DNA of 64,000 bases, from positions 1-64,000 of the forward strand of contig CABUPO010000011.1 of the NCBI GenBank assembly GCA_902493385.1, written 5' to 3'. Origin of the DNA: an uncultured Lachnospiraceae bacterium. Lineage in GTDB: Bacteria > Bacillota > Clostridia > Lachnospirales > Lachnospiraceae. The position numbers and the translations under genes are program-made. Of this stretch, positions 32,867 through 42,194 are shown piece by piece; the first letter of the stretch is position 1; each line of letters begins with the position of its first letter. The notes under the pieces are model-generated. The model searched no databases. It saw only the letters and a program-made list of their open reading frames with translations, and was not told where the DNA came from.

Positions 32867-32895
32867 ATTGTATCAGTATTGATTTTTAAGGTCAA
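32867..32895 (-). promoter_or_regulatory. Promoter of tmcAL
   Basis: On the minus strand TTGACC (32895-32890), 17-bp spacer, TACAAT (32872-32867), about 22 bp before the start. It overlaps the ackA promoter. Confidence 0.65.
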
Positions 32896-32907
32896 TAGTC
32901 GTATAAT
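32879..32907 (+). promoter_or_regulatory. Promoter of ackA
   Basis: TTGATT (32879-32884), 17-bp spacer, TATAAT (32902-32907). The -35 boxes of the two divergent promoters lie within each other's spacers, so RNA polymerase cannot sit on both. Confidence 0.65.
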
Positions 32908-32942
32908 TTAAATAATTGATTTTAATTTCAGGAGGTTGCATT

Positions 32943-34133
32943 ATGAAAGTCTTAGTTATTAATTGTGGTAGTTCATCCCTGAAATACCAGCTTATAGATT
33001 CTGATACTGAGCAGGCGCTTGCTTCAGGTATATGTGAGCGTATAGGTATAGACGGAGTATTTAATTATAAGCCGCAGGGTGGCGAAAAAATTGTTTCAGA
33101 AAAACCCATGCCTGACCATGAGGTTGCTGTCCGTATTGTTCTTGAAGCACTCGCTGACAAAGAGTATGGCGTTGTAGACAGTCTTGACGAAATTGAAGCC
33201 GTAGGCCACAGAATAGTACACGGAGGAGAGAAGTTTGCATCGTCTGTTCTTATAAATGATGATGTGCTTGCCGTTATTGAAGAATGTAATGACCTTGCGC
33301 CGCTTCATAATCCTGCTAATATTATTGGTATCAGAGCATGTCAGGCAATAATGCCAAAAGTTCCTAATGTGGGCGTATTTGATACTGCATTTCATCAGAC
33401 AATGCCTAAAAAAGCATTTCTTTACGGACTTCCGATTGATTACTATAATAATTACAAGATTAGAAGATATGGTTTTCATGGAACAAGCCACAGCTTTGTA
33501 TCAAAGAGAGCGTGTGAGGTATGCGGACTTGACCCTGAAGACAGCAGAATTATAGTATGCCATCTTGGAGGAGGAGCAAGCATAACAGCTGTTAAGAACG
33601 GACAGTCCATTGATACGACTATGGGACTTACGCCTCTTGAGGGTCTTATTATGGGTACGAGAAGCGGAAGCATCGACCCGGCGATTATTGAATTTCTTAT
33701 GAAGAAGGAAAATATGACTATAGACGAGGTTATGAACATTCTGAATAAGAAATCAGGCGTATATGGTCTTTCAGGAAACGTATCAAGCGATTTCCGTGAC
33801 CTTGATAAGGCTTCTAATGAAGGAAACGAGCTTGCAAGACAGGCTGTTGAGGTGTTCTGTTACAATGCGGCCAAGTATATCGGGGGTTACATAGCTGCAA
33901 TGAACGGCGTAGACGCAATTATATTTACAGCCGGACTTGGCGAGAACGATCACGTTGTAAGAAAGCAGATTATAAGCTATTTTGAATATATGGGCATACA
34001 TATAGACGAAGAGAATAACAAAAAGCGCTCAGAAGAAGTAATGATATCAACTGCTGATTCAAAAGTTAAGGTATACATTATTCCAACAAACGAAGAGCTT
34101 GCCATAGCAAGGGAAACGGTTGCGTTAGTGTAA
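32943..34133 (+). CDS. ackA: Acetate kinase
   Basis: A 396-residue ASKHA-fold kinase: VLVINCGSSSLKYQL, VGHRIVHGGE, FDTAFHQTMP, RRYGFHGTSH and ETVALV end. It converts acetyl-phosphate and ADP to acetate and ATP, the main energy step of many fermenters. AGGAGG at 32930-32935 fixes ATG 32943. No pta gene lies next to it in this window; the next gene is rpmF with its own promoter. Confidence 0.97.
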   Translation: MKVLVINCGSSSLKYQLIDSDTEQALASGICERIGIDGVFNYKPQGGEKIVSEKPMPDHEVAVRIVLEALADKEYGVVDSLDEIEAVGHRIVHGGEKFASSVLINDDVLAVIEECNDLAPLHNPANIIGIRACQAIMPKVPNVGVFDTAFHQTMPKKAFLYGLPIDYYNNYKIRRYGFHGTSHSFVSKRACEVCGLDPEDSRIIVCHLGGGASITAVKNGQSIDTTMGLTPLEGLIMGTRSGSIDPAIIEFLMKKENMTIDEVMNILNKKSGVYGLSGNVSSDFRDLDKASNEGNELARQAVEVFCYNAAKYIGGYIAAMNGVDAIIFTAGLGENDHVVRKQIISYFEYMGIHIDEENNKKRSEEVMISTADSKVKVYIIPTNEELAIARETVALV

Positions 34134-34142
34134 AAATAGTAG

Positions 34143-34171
34143 TTGACAAATGTATTTTTTGCCAGTATAAT
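34143..34171 (+). promoter_or_regulatory. Consensus promoter of rpmF
   Basis: A perfect TTGACA (34143-34148), 17-bp spacer, TATAAT (34166-34171), just after the ackA stop. The leader is about 55 bp and ends in GGGAGGTG. Confidence 0.8.
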
Positions 34172-34233
34172 AGGTCAAGTATGAGCGAAGTTAATTATAT
34201 AATTTTGCAATAGTTTACGGGAGGTGTAACGGA

Positions 34234-34422
34234 ATGTCAATTTGTCCTAAGAATAAATCATCAAAGGCAAGAAGAGATAAGAGACGCGCTAACTGGAAAA
34301 TGACAGCGCCTAATCTTGTCAGATGCAGTAAATGTGGAGAGCTTATGATGCCGCACAGAGTATGTAAGAAATGCGGTTCATATAACAAGAAAGAGATTCT
34401 TTCTGCCGCAGAGGAAGCTTAA
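34234..34422 (+). CDS. rpmF: 50S ribosomal protein L32
   Basis: A 62-residue basic protein with the L32 opening (ICPKNKSSKARRDKRRANWK) and the zinc ribbon CSKCGE...CKKCGS. It is a structural part of the large ribosomal subunit. The DUF177 (YceD) gene that usually precedes rpmF in Firmicutes is absent here; rpmF stands alone behind a strong promoter. Confidence 0.96.
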   Translation: MSICPKNKSSKARRDKRRANWKMTAPNLVRCSKCGELMMPHRVCKKCGSYNKKEILSAAEEA

Positions 34423-34446
34423 TATTGTATTCGTTTATTATTAAAG

Positions 34447-34490
34447 GGACCACCGCTTAGTTATCTGATTTGATAATTGGACGGTGGTCC
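34447..34490 (+). terminator. Hairpin after rpmF
   Basis: GGACCACCG (34447-34455) pairs with CGGTGGTCC (34482-34490), and an inner TTATC/GATAA adds to the stem. There is no T-run after it, so it may be a weak terminator or an RNA-processing structure between rpmF and the following gene. Confidence 0.45.
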
Positions 34491-34535
34491 GGTTGTATAT
34501 GCAATTACTTACCTATATTAAAGGAGGGGACAGCT

Positions 34536-35390
34536 ATTAAAACCATAAATAATAAAACAGTAAATTATATCAATGCAGGCGTACTTATATTGCTGGTGTT
34601 GGTATGTGTATTTTCAATACCGCTTGCAGCTAAAGCAGCTAAGAAACAGAAACTTGTAATGAATAAATCGGAAATAGTACTAACAAGAGGGGAAAAATTT
34701 AAGCTTAAGATTAAAAAGAAAACGCAGTCGATGAAGTATAAAAAATTAGCGTATAAAATTAATGATACATCTGTCGCTAAAGTAAATTCAAAAGGTGTTG
34801 TTACGGCTGTAAATGAAGGCAAGACTAATATTAAAGTATATATCCGAAAAGCTAAAGGTATCAAATGTAAGGTAAAGGTTACTGTTATAAATCCACCTGC
34901 GGCAGTTACCCCTGTTATGGATATAAAACAGCCGGATAATACAGCAACGCCGCCCGTTACTGATGTCCATCAGGAAGTAACAGTTGCACAGATGTATCAG
35001 AAGCTGATTTTTGATAATTTTTCTTTGGATATTACAAGTGGAAATCAAGAGATGATAGCGCTTGACATGAAATCGTGTACAAGTCTGTCAGATTCGGAAA
35101 AAGAAGCGCTTAGAAGCGCAATTAACGAAAAATACAACATTACAACTGTTATAAAAACAAAAGAGGAGCTTATAAATGAATCGCTGATAGAGAATGACGA
35201 CACCTTTGGAACGGTATTTACAAAAGGAACATTAATTACTATAGAAGAAAAAGATGTCGGAAATGATACATTCAATTTTAATATCAGCGTTTTTAAAAAT
35301 GGTTTGAGTATGAAAGGCTATCGTGAATGTGTAGCTAAAAAACAGTCCGGAGGCTGGAGCTGTGAAATTGGATATACTGTCGTCAGTTAA
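34536..35390 (+). CDS. Exported Ig-like (BIG2) domain protein with an apparent ATT start
   Basis: A protein of about 284 residues. A strong AAGGAGGGG (34521-34529) sits 6 bp before ATT 34536, in frame, and no ATG, GTG or TTG follows until after the signal sequence (hydrophobic INAGVLILLVLVCVFSIPL). The only upstream ORF start (34470) lies inside the hairpin. An AUU start, as in infC, is the best reading. Domains: signal peptide, a BIG2-like domain (KLVMNKSEIVLTRGEKFKL to KVKVTV), a Pro/Thr linker and an unrecognised C-terminal domain of about 130 residues. It is presumably on the cell surface or secreted. Confidence 0.7.
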   Translation: MKTINNKTVNYINAGVLILLVLVCVFSIPLAAKAAKKQKLVMNKSEIVLTRGEKFKLKIKKKTQSMKYKKLAYKINDTSVAKVNSKGVVTAVNEGKTNIKVYIRKAKGIKCKVKVTVINPPAAVTPVMDIKQPDNTATPPVTDVHQEVTVAQMYQKLIFDNFSLDITSGNQEMIALDMKSCTSLSDSEKEALRSAINEKYNITTVIKTKEELINESLIENDDTFGTVFTKGTLITIEEKDVGNDTFNFNISVFKNGLSMKGYRECVAKKQSGGWSCEIGYTVVS

Positions 35391-35393
35391 AAA

Positions 35394-36512
35394 TCATATT
35401 ATCTGTGAATAATAAGTTATAAGCCATGAAGTGTCATGAAGCATTTCTTCTGTAAGCTCTATATAATATTGCTTGTCAGTGTAACCGGCTTTAAATATAC
35501 GCATTTTATCAGAAAAGCAGCCCGGTTTGCTGACAGGCAGGAACATTCCGTATTTTGATACGAAGCATTCGGACTTTTTGGCTTTTCTTCTTGCTGATGA
35601 ATCAGCATATACAGCGACGCTTTTATGCATGACGGTATGCTCATTAATCATATAATAGTAGTCTTTATAATCTGAAAAATAGTATCTGAGCTCTGTTTTT
35701 GCAACCGTAATTTTAAGCGTAATATTGTTTTTACTCCAATGGCAGTAAACCGGCTCGTTTATTTCAAAATCATAATCGCCCGGAAGGCTGCATTTATATA
35801 TGGCGGTTACATAGCAGTTATCTTGATGGTTTTCAAGATATGCTTTTTCTGCTTCAACATTCACTTTTCCGATTCCTTTAAGAAATAATAGTGATGAAAC
35901 CTGTGAAAGTCCGGTTATATCTTCGTAATTATGAAGTAAAAGTACCTTAAGCAGCTTATCGTTTTCTTTGCGGAGATATACATTTTGTATATATTCGGCA
36001 TATACTTCTATAAGCTCGCCGCCGTTAAATGTATCGTCACGGTCAAGTCCTATATAGCGTTCAAAGCTCTTGAGTTTTTTGTCAGGAAGCTTAAGAAGAG
36101 CTGCATATTTTCTTAAAGCATGGTATATATCCAGGCTTTTCATCTCATTAAGTGGAGATGGATTAATCTTATGACGTCTGCATTTTTTGTTAATGTATGG
36201 AATGTCGAAGGTCGCTCCATTATAGTGGATTATTATTTCAAACTGCTTAATATATTCAAGAAATGTTTTTAATATAGTTTTTTCACTGTTATAATCATCT
36301 GCAAACCACTGTATCACAGTAAATGTGTCCGCGTCTGTATAGCTTCCGGCGCCGATAAGATATATGTTAGATGTATCGGCGGACAGTCCGGTTGTTTCTA
36401 TATCAAAAAAACATATCTGTGAAAGCTTATATGTGTCATAAGGGTAAAAATTCCATGATTTATCCGGCGATATCATTTCTTTCAGATTAAAAGAATGCGT
36501 ATATGTAATCAT
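35394..36512 (-). CDS. YprB-type ribonuclease H-like exonuclease domain protein
   Basis: A 372-residue protein. Residues 30-200 are a DEDD-type exonuclease: CFFDIETTGLS (D, E), HYNGATFDIPYI (D), and a late Asp region near YEDITGLSQ. This is the RNase_H_2/YprB domain family. The C-terminal 150 residues are beta-rich with no known domain; in Bacillus YprB has TPR-like repeats instead. It may process RNA or DNA; function is unproven. GGAGG lies 8 bp before the ATG. It is convergent with the Ig-domain gene, 3 bp apart. Confidence 0.85.
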   Translation of the reverse strand: MITYTHSFNLKEMISPDKSWNFYPYDTYKLSQICFFDIETTGLSADTSNIYLIGAGSYTDADTFTVIQWFADDYNSEKTILKTFLEYIKQFEIIIHYNGATFDIPYINKKCRRHKINPSPLNEMKSLDIYHALRKYAALLKLPDKKLKSFERYIGLDRDDTFNGGELIEVYAEYIQNVYLRKENDKLLKVLLLHNYEDITGLSQVSSLLFLKGIGKVNVEAEKAYLENHQDNCYVTAIYKCSLPGDYDFEINEPVYCHWSKNNITLKITVAKTELRYYFSDYKDYYYMINEHTVMHKSVAVYADSSARRKAKKSECFVSKYGMFLPVSKPGCFSDKMRIFKAGYTDKQYYIELTEEMLHDTSWLITYYSQII

Positions 36513-36607
36513 TTGTATGCCTCCGACTGGTTTTTAAATTATATGTGTCATTAGGCCGTGAAAACGGCTGCATATATTGTACAATAAAATTATAAATGAC
36601 TCAATAA

Positions 36608-36636
36608 TTGACTTTAGTTCTCGGTTATGGTACTAT
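36608..36636 (+). promoter_or_regulatory. Promoter of the corrinoid-uptake operon
   Basis: TTGACT (36608-36613), 17-bp spacer, TACTAT (36631-36636), directly upstream of the riboswitch. The gene-free stretch 36513-36904 contains this promoter, the riboswitch, the YprB-gene upstream region and a small GCCGT-GAAA-ACGGC hairpin at 36555-36568. Confidence 0.65.
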
Positions 36637-36669
36637 GTGGAACGTAAATTTAATATGTAAACAATCGGG

Positions 36670-36835
36670 ATATGGTCAATTCTTGCAATTGTTAATAGGG
36701 AATCCGGTGCAAGCCCGGAGCAGTCACCACTACTGTAACACGGACAAGAAAGCGGTAAAGCCACTGGTTAACAGCCGGGAAGGCGCTTTTAAGGATGATG
36801 TGGAGTCAGGAGACCTGCCATAACCTGAATAAAGT
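36670..36835 (+). promoter_or_regulatory. Cobalamin riboswitch
   Basis: The conserved elements occur in order: TTAATAGGGAA, CCGGTGCAAGCCCGG, CAGTCACCACTACTGTAA, AAGCCACTGG and the B12 box GTCAGGAGACCTGCC (36805-36819). This is the adenosylcobalamin-class (RF00174) layout. It lowers expression of the downstream genes when cobalamin is plentiful. No strong terminator is obvious between it and the start at 36905, so control may be at the ribosome site. Confidence 0.95.
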
Positions 36836-36904
36836 CTGTTTTCCGGGTGAGGAAGATATTCTTTTTTGCTTGTTATTACTTCTGAATATATTTAGGAGTT
36901 TATT

Positions 36905-38890
36905 ATGGTACGCGAAAAAACCTGTAAAAAAAGAATACATATCCTTATTCTGGCATTAGTGATAATGGCAGAATTTTTTTTGCTGGCCTTTAATCAGTGC
37001 CTTGCAAAGAGTCAGAAGGCTTATGATTCAAAAGATATCGAGGCTGTTATTAATGATTGTTTTGATGCGCTTTCAAGCGACGGTGTGAATGTACTTTCCG
37101 GCGGTATCCTTGAATCGGCAGGAAGCACAGGAGGAGACTGGTTTGCAGTAGGCTGCGGACAATATAAAAAAGATGATGCATACGGCGATTATCTTTCTTT
37201 ATTGGAAAGCTATGTTACAGAATGTTATCGTAACAATTCATATGGTCTTAACAGGAATAAAGCTACAGAATGGCACCGTATATCTTTAGCTGTTCTTGCC
37301 TGTGGCGGCGATCCGTCTGCCTTTGGAAAGAACAGCGACGGCAGTCCGATTAATCTTATTGCTGACGGAACATATAATTGTATAATAGGAGCGCCCTGGA
37401 AGCAGGGGATTAATGGAGCCGCATATGCGCTTATATGTCTTGACGCAATGAAATATGATATTCCGGAAGATGCTTTATATACAAGAGAAGACTGTATAGA
37501 ATATATTCTGGATAAAGAAATTGATGGAGGGGGCTTTGCTCTCAGGGGAAATGCTGTTGATGCAGATATAACTGCTATGGTGCTTACGGCGCTTTCGCCT
37601 TATTATGAATCAGATACAGATGTAAAAGCAGCAATTGACAGAGGACTTTATGCTTTGTCAGAAATGCAGCTTGCAGAAGGGGATTTTGCTTATGGCGGAA
37701 CTTCTACAGCAGAGAGCACGGCGCAGGTTTTAGTTGCTCTTAATTCGCTTGATATAGATATATGGAGTGATGAAAGATTCATAACGGATAATGGCAGAAC
37801 AGTGCTTGACGGGCTGCTTGGATTTTATAACAGCGAGGAAAAGGGATTTGCACATATTAAAGGCGAAAGTATTAATATGATGGCGGATTCACAGTGTATA
37901 TATGCGCTTGTAAGCCTTTACAGGCAGTTAAACAGTATGGGAAGGCTGTATGATTTTACAGACAAAGCTCCTGCTCATAATACTGACGAGCCGCCGCAGA
38001 GGACTGGTGCGCCACAGATAACAGCTTCATTTACTCCGCATACAGACACACCGCAGCATACAAAAGAACCTAATCAGGACGTAATATATATTAAAACTCC
38101 TAATCCGCATAATTATATAACGTCTGAGCCGGAAGCGCCGGAAGCGCAAAATACGCCAAAGGCATCTGGCGCGCCTCAGATAAAAATCAAAAAAACAGTT
38201 ATCAGAAAGACAATTAAAAGCAAAGATAAAGTTGTTAAAAGAAAAGATGCTTATGTCAAGAAGAAAGAGCTTAAGAGCATATACGGTACCAGGCATAATA
38301 TAAAGATTATTACTTATACAGACGAAGGCAGATATTATTCCGTTGTATTTCACGGTGGTAATATTTCAGAGCCTGAAACAGAGCGGTTTAATCTGAGCAG
38401 CAGGTCAGAATATAATAAAAAAATATATAAGCTTTCAGATAATCCGTATGTCCTTAATCTTAAATATAAGAACAGAAATACCGGTAATATACTTATAGAA
38501 ACTTATACTGATTTAAGCGACGGAGATTATCTTCTTATGCGTTATGACGCAGAAAGCGGTACTCCTGAATATATAGATAAGGTTTCCGTAAAAAATAACC
38601 GGGTAAATTTTATAACAGATTCCAGAGGAATATATTTTCTTGCCAAATCAGTAAAACTCAGCAAAAAAGAGACGGAAGATAAAGCGCAGGAAGAAGAATA
38701 TGAAAATGTGTATGTAAAAGATAATCAGGCTGAGAGCGCTTCGGTTTCTGACATAGAGCATCACGATTTAGAAGAAGAGGAAGTTGTTAAGGACAATATA
38801 CATTTTAAAGTACTTGCAGGCTCTGCCGTTTTATTTGCAGCAGTATGTGTGATTGTAACAATATTTATATATAAGAGGCGAAAGATATGA
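36905..38890 (+). CDS. Membrane-anchored alpha/alpha-barrel (prenyltransferase-repeat) protein, putative corrinoid-binding
   Basis: A 661-residue protein. Signal peptide (residues 1-35). Residues about 45-350 are helical repeats of the terpenoid-cyclase/prenyltransferase type: INGAAYALICLDAMKYDIP, YILDKEIDGGGFAL, DADITAMVLTALSPYY, ESTAQVLVALNSLDI. A Pro/Thr-rich linker follows (360-430), then a beta-rich region, and near residue 635-655 a membrane helix before RRKI. This barrel is the fold of the N-terminal domain of intrinsic factor and transcobalamin. It lacks the Asp-rich motifs of true cyclases as far as I can see. First gene behind the cobalamin riboswitch; it overlaps the DUF4430 gene by 4 bp. 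Confidence 0.8.
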   Translation: MVREKTCKKRIHILILALVIMAEFFLLAFNQCLAKSQKAYDSKDIEAVINDCFDALSSDGVNVLSGGILESAGSTGGDWFAVGCGQYKKDDAYGDYLSLLESYVTECYRNNSYGLNRNKATEWHRISLAVLACGGDPSAFGKNSDGSPINLIADGTYNCIIGAPWKQGINGAAYALICLDAMKYDIPEDALYTREDCIEYILDKEIDGGGFALRGNAVDADITAMVLTALSPYYESDTDVKAAIDRGLYALSEMQLAEGDFAYGGTSTAESTAQVLVALNSLDIDIWSDERFITDNGRTVLDGLLGFYNSEEKGFAHIKGESINMMADSQCIYALVSLYRQLNSMGRLYDFTDKAPAHNTDEPPQRTGAPQITASFTPHTDTPQHTKEPNQDVIYIKTPNPHNYITSEPEAPEAQNTPKASGAPQIKIKKTVIRKTIKSKDKVVKRKDAYVKKKELKSIYGTRHNIKIITYTDEGRYYSVVFHGGNISEPETERFNLSSRSEYNKKIYKLSDNPYVLNLKYKNRNTGNILIETYTDLSDGDYLLMRYDAESGTPEYIDKVSVKNNRVNFITDSRGIYFLAKSVKLSKKETEDKAQEEEYENVYVKDNQAESASVSDIEHHDLEEEEVVKDNIHFKVLAGSAVLFAAVCVIVTIFIYKRRKI

Positions 38891-39687
38891 AAAGAATAAC
38901 ATACAGGTATTTGATATTAGCTGTCATGATGACTGTGTTATGTGTATTGCTGCCGGGCTGTATGGGAAAATCTGATATAAAGGAAGCCGCATATAATACC
39001 GAGGCTCCTGAGAGCCCGGTTAAGGCAGACGCCACTCAGGCGCCTGAGTATACAGATAATGTATATGCTACAGAAGCGCCGGAGAAAACAGATGAAGAGG
39101 ATGTGTATCTCAGCGTAGACGACGTTAGCGGGTCAGGACACGATTATAAAAAATATGATATAGAAAAAGACAAGGTTGTAACGAAAACGCATGTTACAAC
39201 CGACCAATATAATACTGAACCTGTTCCTGAAGGAAAACCTGAGCCCGTAGAGCCTGAAGAGGTAACTGTTAATGAAGAAGAGAAGCATACCTGCACTTTG
39301 CTTATAGAATGCAGTACGATTATTAATAATATCGATGCTTTTGATGAAGCAAAGCATGAGATTATTCCTGAGAACGGTATTATACTTGATAAAACCGAAG
39401 TCGAATTTTTTGAGGGAGAGTCTGTGTTTGACATATTAAAGCGTGAAACGATGAATAGAAAAATACATATGGAGTTCTCGTTTACGCCTATATACAACTC
39501 AGCCTATATAGAGGGGATTGCAAATATATATGAATATGACTGTGGAGAGCTGTCGGGATGGATGTATTCTGTGAACGGGTGGTTCCCTAATTACGGAGTA
39601 AGCAGATATAAGGTTTCTGACGGAGACGTCATTGAATTTCATTATACATGTGATCTTGGAGCAGATTTAAAACAGGATGTGGAATAA
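38887..39687 (+). CDS. DUF4430 lipoprotein, putative corrinoid-binding
   Basis: A 266-residue lipoprotein: hydrophobic start and lipobox LLPGC (C25), a long acidic, Pro-rich linker, and a C-terminal DUF4430 domain (about 135-262). The domain has CTLLIECSTI, GESVFDILKRE, GIANIYEYDCGELSGWMYSVNGWFPNYG and EFHYTCDLG. DUF4430 is the beta domain of animal intrinsic factor/transcobalamin, which closes over cobalamin. Here it is separate from the alpha barrel but next to it. ECF T follows directly. Confidence 0.88.
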   Translation: MKRITYRYLILAVMMTVLCVLLPGCMGKSDIKEAAYNTEAPESPVKADATQAPEYTDNVYATEAPEKTDEEDVYLSVDDVSGSGHDYKKYDIEKDKVVTKTHVTTDQYNTEPVPEGKPEPVEPEEVTVNEEEKHTCTLLIECSTIINNIDAFDEAKHEIIPENGIILDKTEVEFFEGESVFDILKRETMNRKIHMEFSFTPIYNSAYIEGIANIYEYDCGELSGWMYSVNGWFPNYGVSRYKVSDGDVIEFHYTCDLGADLKQDVE

Positions 39688-40548
39688 ATGAAAAATAAAT
39701 TTGAGTATTGGCATCCGGTTACACAGATTATTTATTATATAATTTTAATTACCGTTACCGTGTGTTTTATGCATCCGGCGGTTATTTTTCCCACTCTTTT
39801 GGCGGGCCTGTCATTAGGATTTATTATGGGCGGAAGAAAGTTCCTTAAGATTATACTTGGAATGTATGTGCCGGTTATTGTTTTGGGAATAATAATCAAT
39901 CCCTTATTTTCGCACGAGGGAATAACTATATTAAGGTATTTTCCAGACGGAAATCCATTGACGCTTGAATCGATAATATATGGAATCGTGTCCGGTTTTA
40001 TGGTTGGAAGCATATGCGCTTTGTTGTATTCGTTTAATAAGGTTATAACATCAGACAGGGTTATATATCTTACAGGACGCATATTTCCGGCATTTTCACT
40101 CATTATATCAATGACGTTACGTTTTATTCCTGAATTTGTGAAGAGATTTAAAGATGTATCGGACACACAGAAGTATCTTGGATTAAGTGTAAAAAAGAAC
40201 GGTATCTCTATACTGTCTGCAATGATTACCTGGGCGTTTGAAAATTCGGTTATCCGGTCTGATTCCATGAGGGTAAGAGGATACGGGGTCAAATTAAAGA
40301 GAAGCAGTTATTCTTTGTTTAGGATAACGCTGGGAGATGTTATTAGAATCGCATTCATGCTTTTATGCGCTTTATATGTTGTTTTAAGCTTTTTAAGAAA
40401 GACAGTTTATATACAATATTATCCATACTATAAAATGACAGGAAATATCTATACAGTTGCCACAGTATACAGTGCGGTATGTCTGCTGCCTGTTATTGAT
40501 ATAGCAGTAAAGGAGATAAGATGGAAATATACAGAATCGAGAATTTGA
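39688..40548 (+). CDS. ECF transporter transmembrane component T
   Basis: A 286-residue membrane protein of the CbiQ/EcfT family, with five to six helices and two coupling-helix regions, the second containing DSMRVRGYG (the A-R-G type motif). It connects the S component to the ATPases. It starts at the base after the DUF4430 stop and overlaps the ATPase gene by 28 bp, so expression is tightly coupled. Confidence 0.9.
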   Translation: MKNKFEYWHPVTQIIYYIILITVTVCFMHPAVIFPTLLAGLSLGFIMGGRKFLKIILGMYVPVIVLGIIINPLFSHEGITILRYFPDGNPLTLESIIYGIVSGFMVGSICALLYSFNKVITSDRVIYLTGRIFPAFSLIISMTLRFIPEFVKRFKDVSDTQKYLGLSVKKNGISILSAMITWAFENSVIRSDSMRVRGYGVKLKRSSYSLFRITLGDVIRIAFMLLCALYVVLSFLRKTVYIQYYPYYKMTGNIYTVATVYSAVCLLPVIDIAVKEIRWKYTESRI

Positions 40549-42194
40549 CATTCACATATCCTGAAAGCTTATATACTGCGCTTGATAACATAAATATAAC
40601 AATAAATAAAGGAGAATGGCTGTTAATATGCGGTAAATCAGGGTGTGGCAAGACAACTCTTTTAAGACATTTGGTTTCAGTCATGTCGCCGCATGGGAAG
40701 ATTAGCGGCAGCGTAATATATAAAGGAAAGCCGCTTAATACTATAGACAGGCTTACTCAGTCGCTTGAAATAGGTTATGTTATGCAGAATCCTGATAATC
40801 AGATTGTTACCGATAAGGTGTGGCATGAACTTGCATTTGGGCTGGAAAATCTTAATTACAGCCAGAGCAAAATGAGCCTTAGAATATCTGAGCTTGCGGA
40901 TTATTTCGGCATAAGGGAATGGTTTGATAAAAATGTATCGGAATTGTCTGGAGGCCAAAGGCAGATACTTAATCTTGCTTCTGTAATGGCTGTTAATCCT
41001 TCGGTTCTGATACTGGATGAGCCCACTTCACAGTTAAGCAGCGAATCAGCTCAGGAGTTTTTAATGCTTCTTAAAAAAATACAAAAGGACTTTGGTACTA
41101 CGATTATCACTGTTGAACACAGGCTGGAAAGCGTGTATGAATTATCCGACCACGTAGTTGTATTAGAAGAAGGAAAGGTTCTCTTAGACGGAAATCGCGA
41201 ATATGTTGCGAGAAACATACAAGCTTATGATTATTTTGATGCAATGCCTGTTCCGATAAGACTTTGTGCAGGACTTAAGCCGGATATGGACAAGCCTCCG
41301 ATGAACGTAAATGAAGCTCGCATAATGCTTTCAGAATATCTTAAGGATAAAGATATTACAGACTGTAAAATGCTGTATGATGATAAACGCATATGCGGCA
41401 AAAATAACGAACCGGTTATTAAAGCATCTAATGTATGGTTCAGATATGACAAAAAAACACCTGACATATTAAAGGATATTAATTTTTCGGTGCAAAAGGG
41501 TACTCTTACATGTATCCTGGGAGGCAACGGAGCCGGAAAAACAACACTTCTGTCAGTGCTTACAGGCGTTAATAAAGCCCATAGCGGAAGTATACAGATA
41601 AAAGGCAAAAACATAAAAAAATGGGATGAAAAAGAATTATATGGACATGTTCTTGGGGTGCTTGTACAGAACCCTGAAACAATGTTCGTTAAGGATAATG
41701 TATCAGAAGATTTGAATTCGCATGCAAAATTATACGGCGTGTCTTTGGAACGTGTAAAAGAACTCTCAGAGCTTATGAATATAGAGCATCTTATGAATAT
41801 GCATCCGTATGATTTAAGCGGAGGAGAAAAACAAAGATGCGCATTGTGTAAAATATTAATACCCGGCCCTGAGATACTTATACTTGACGAGCCGACTAAA
41901 GGATATGATGGATATTATAAAAAGAAGCTTGCATGTATTTTTAAAGAGCTTCTAAAAAGAGGAATTACGATACTCATGGTTTCGCATGATATAGAATTTT
42001 GTGCAGAATATGCCGACATATGCGCTTTGTTTTTTGATGGAAATATTAAAGCGTCATGTACAGCAAGGGATTTTTTTGCCGGAAATATATTTTTGACGAC
42101 AGCAGCTAACAGGATTGCAAGGGACTACTTTCCTTTAGCAATAACTACAGAGGATGTGATATCACATTGTTTAACGGCAGACACTATTACCTGA
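40521..42194 (+). CDS. ECF transporter fused ATPase (A1-A2)
   Basis: A 557-residue protein with two ABC ATPase domains. First: Walker A GKSGCGKTT, signature LSGGQRQ, Walker B VLILDEPTSQL. Second: GGNGAGKTT, LSGGEKQR and ILILDEPTKGYD. A fused A1-A2 is common for dedicated ECF transporters. AAAGGAGATAAG precedes the ATG. The S component gene starts 28 bp inside its 3' end. Confidence 0.93.
   Translation: MEIYRIENLTFTYPESLYTALDNINITINKGEWLLICGKSGCGKTTLLRHLVSVMSPHGKISGSVIYKGKPLNTIDRLTQSLEIGYVMQNPDNQIVTDKVWHELAFGLENLNYSQSKMSLRISELADYFGIREWFDKNVSELSGGQRQILNLASVMAVNPSVLILDEPTSQLSSESAQEFLMLLKKIQKDFGTTIITVEHRLESVYELSDHVVVLEEGKVLLDGNREYVARNIQAYDYFDAMPVPIRLCAGLKPDMDKPPMNVNEARIMLSEYLKDKDITDCKMLYDDKRICGKNNEPVIKASNVWFRYDKKTPDILKDINFSVQKGTLTCILGGNGAGKTTLLSVLTGVNKAHSGSIQIKGKNIKKWDEKELYGHVLGVLVQNPETMFVKDNVSEDLNSHAKLYGVSLERVKELSELMNIEHLMNMHPYDLSGGEKQRCALCKILIPGPEILILDEPTKGYDGYYKKKLACIFKELLKRGITILMVSHDIEFCAEYADICALFFDGNIKASCTARDFFAGNIFLTTAANRIARDYFPLAITTEDVISHCLTADTIT

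Noticed and set aside
36608..36823. A 71-codon open frame on the + strand
   Set aside because: It lies entirely over the promoter and the cobalamin riboswitch, has no ribosome site and no recognisable protein.
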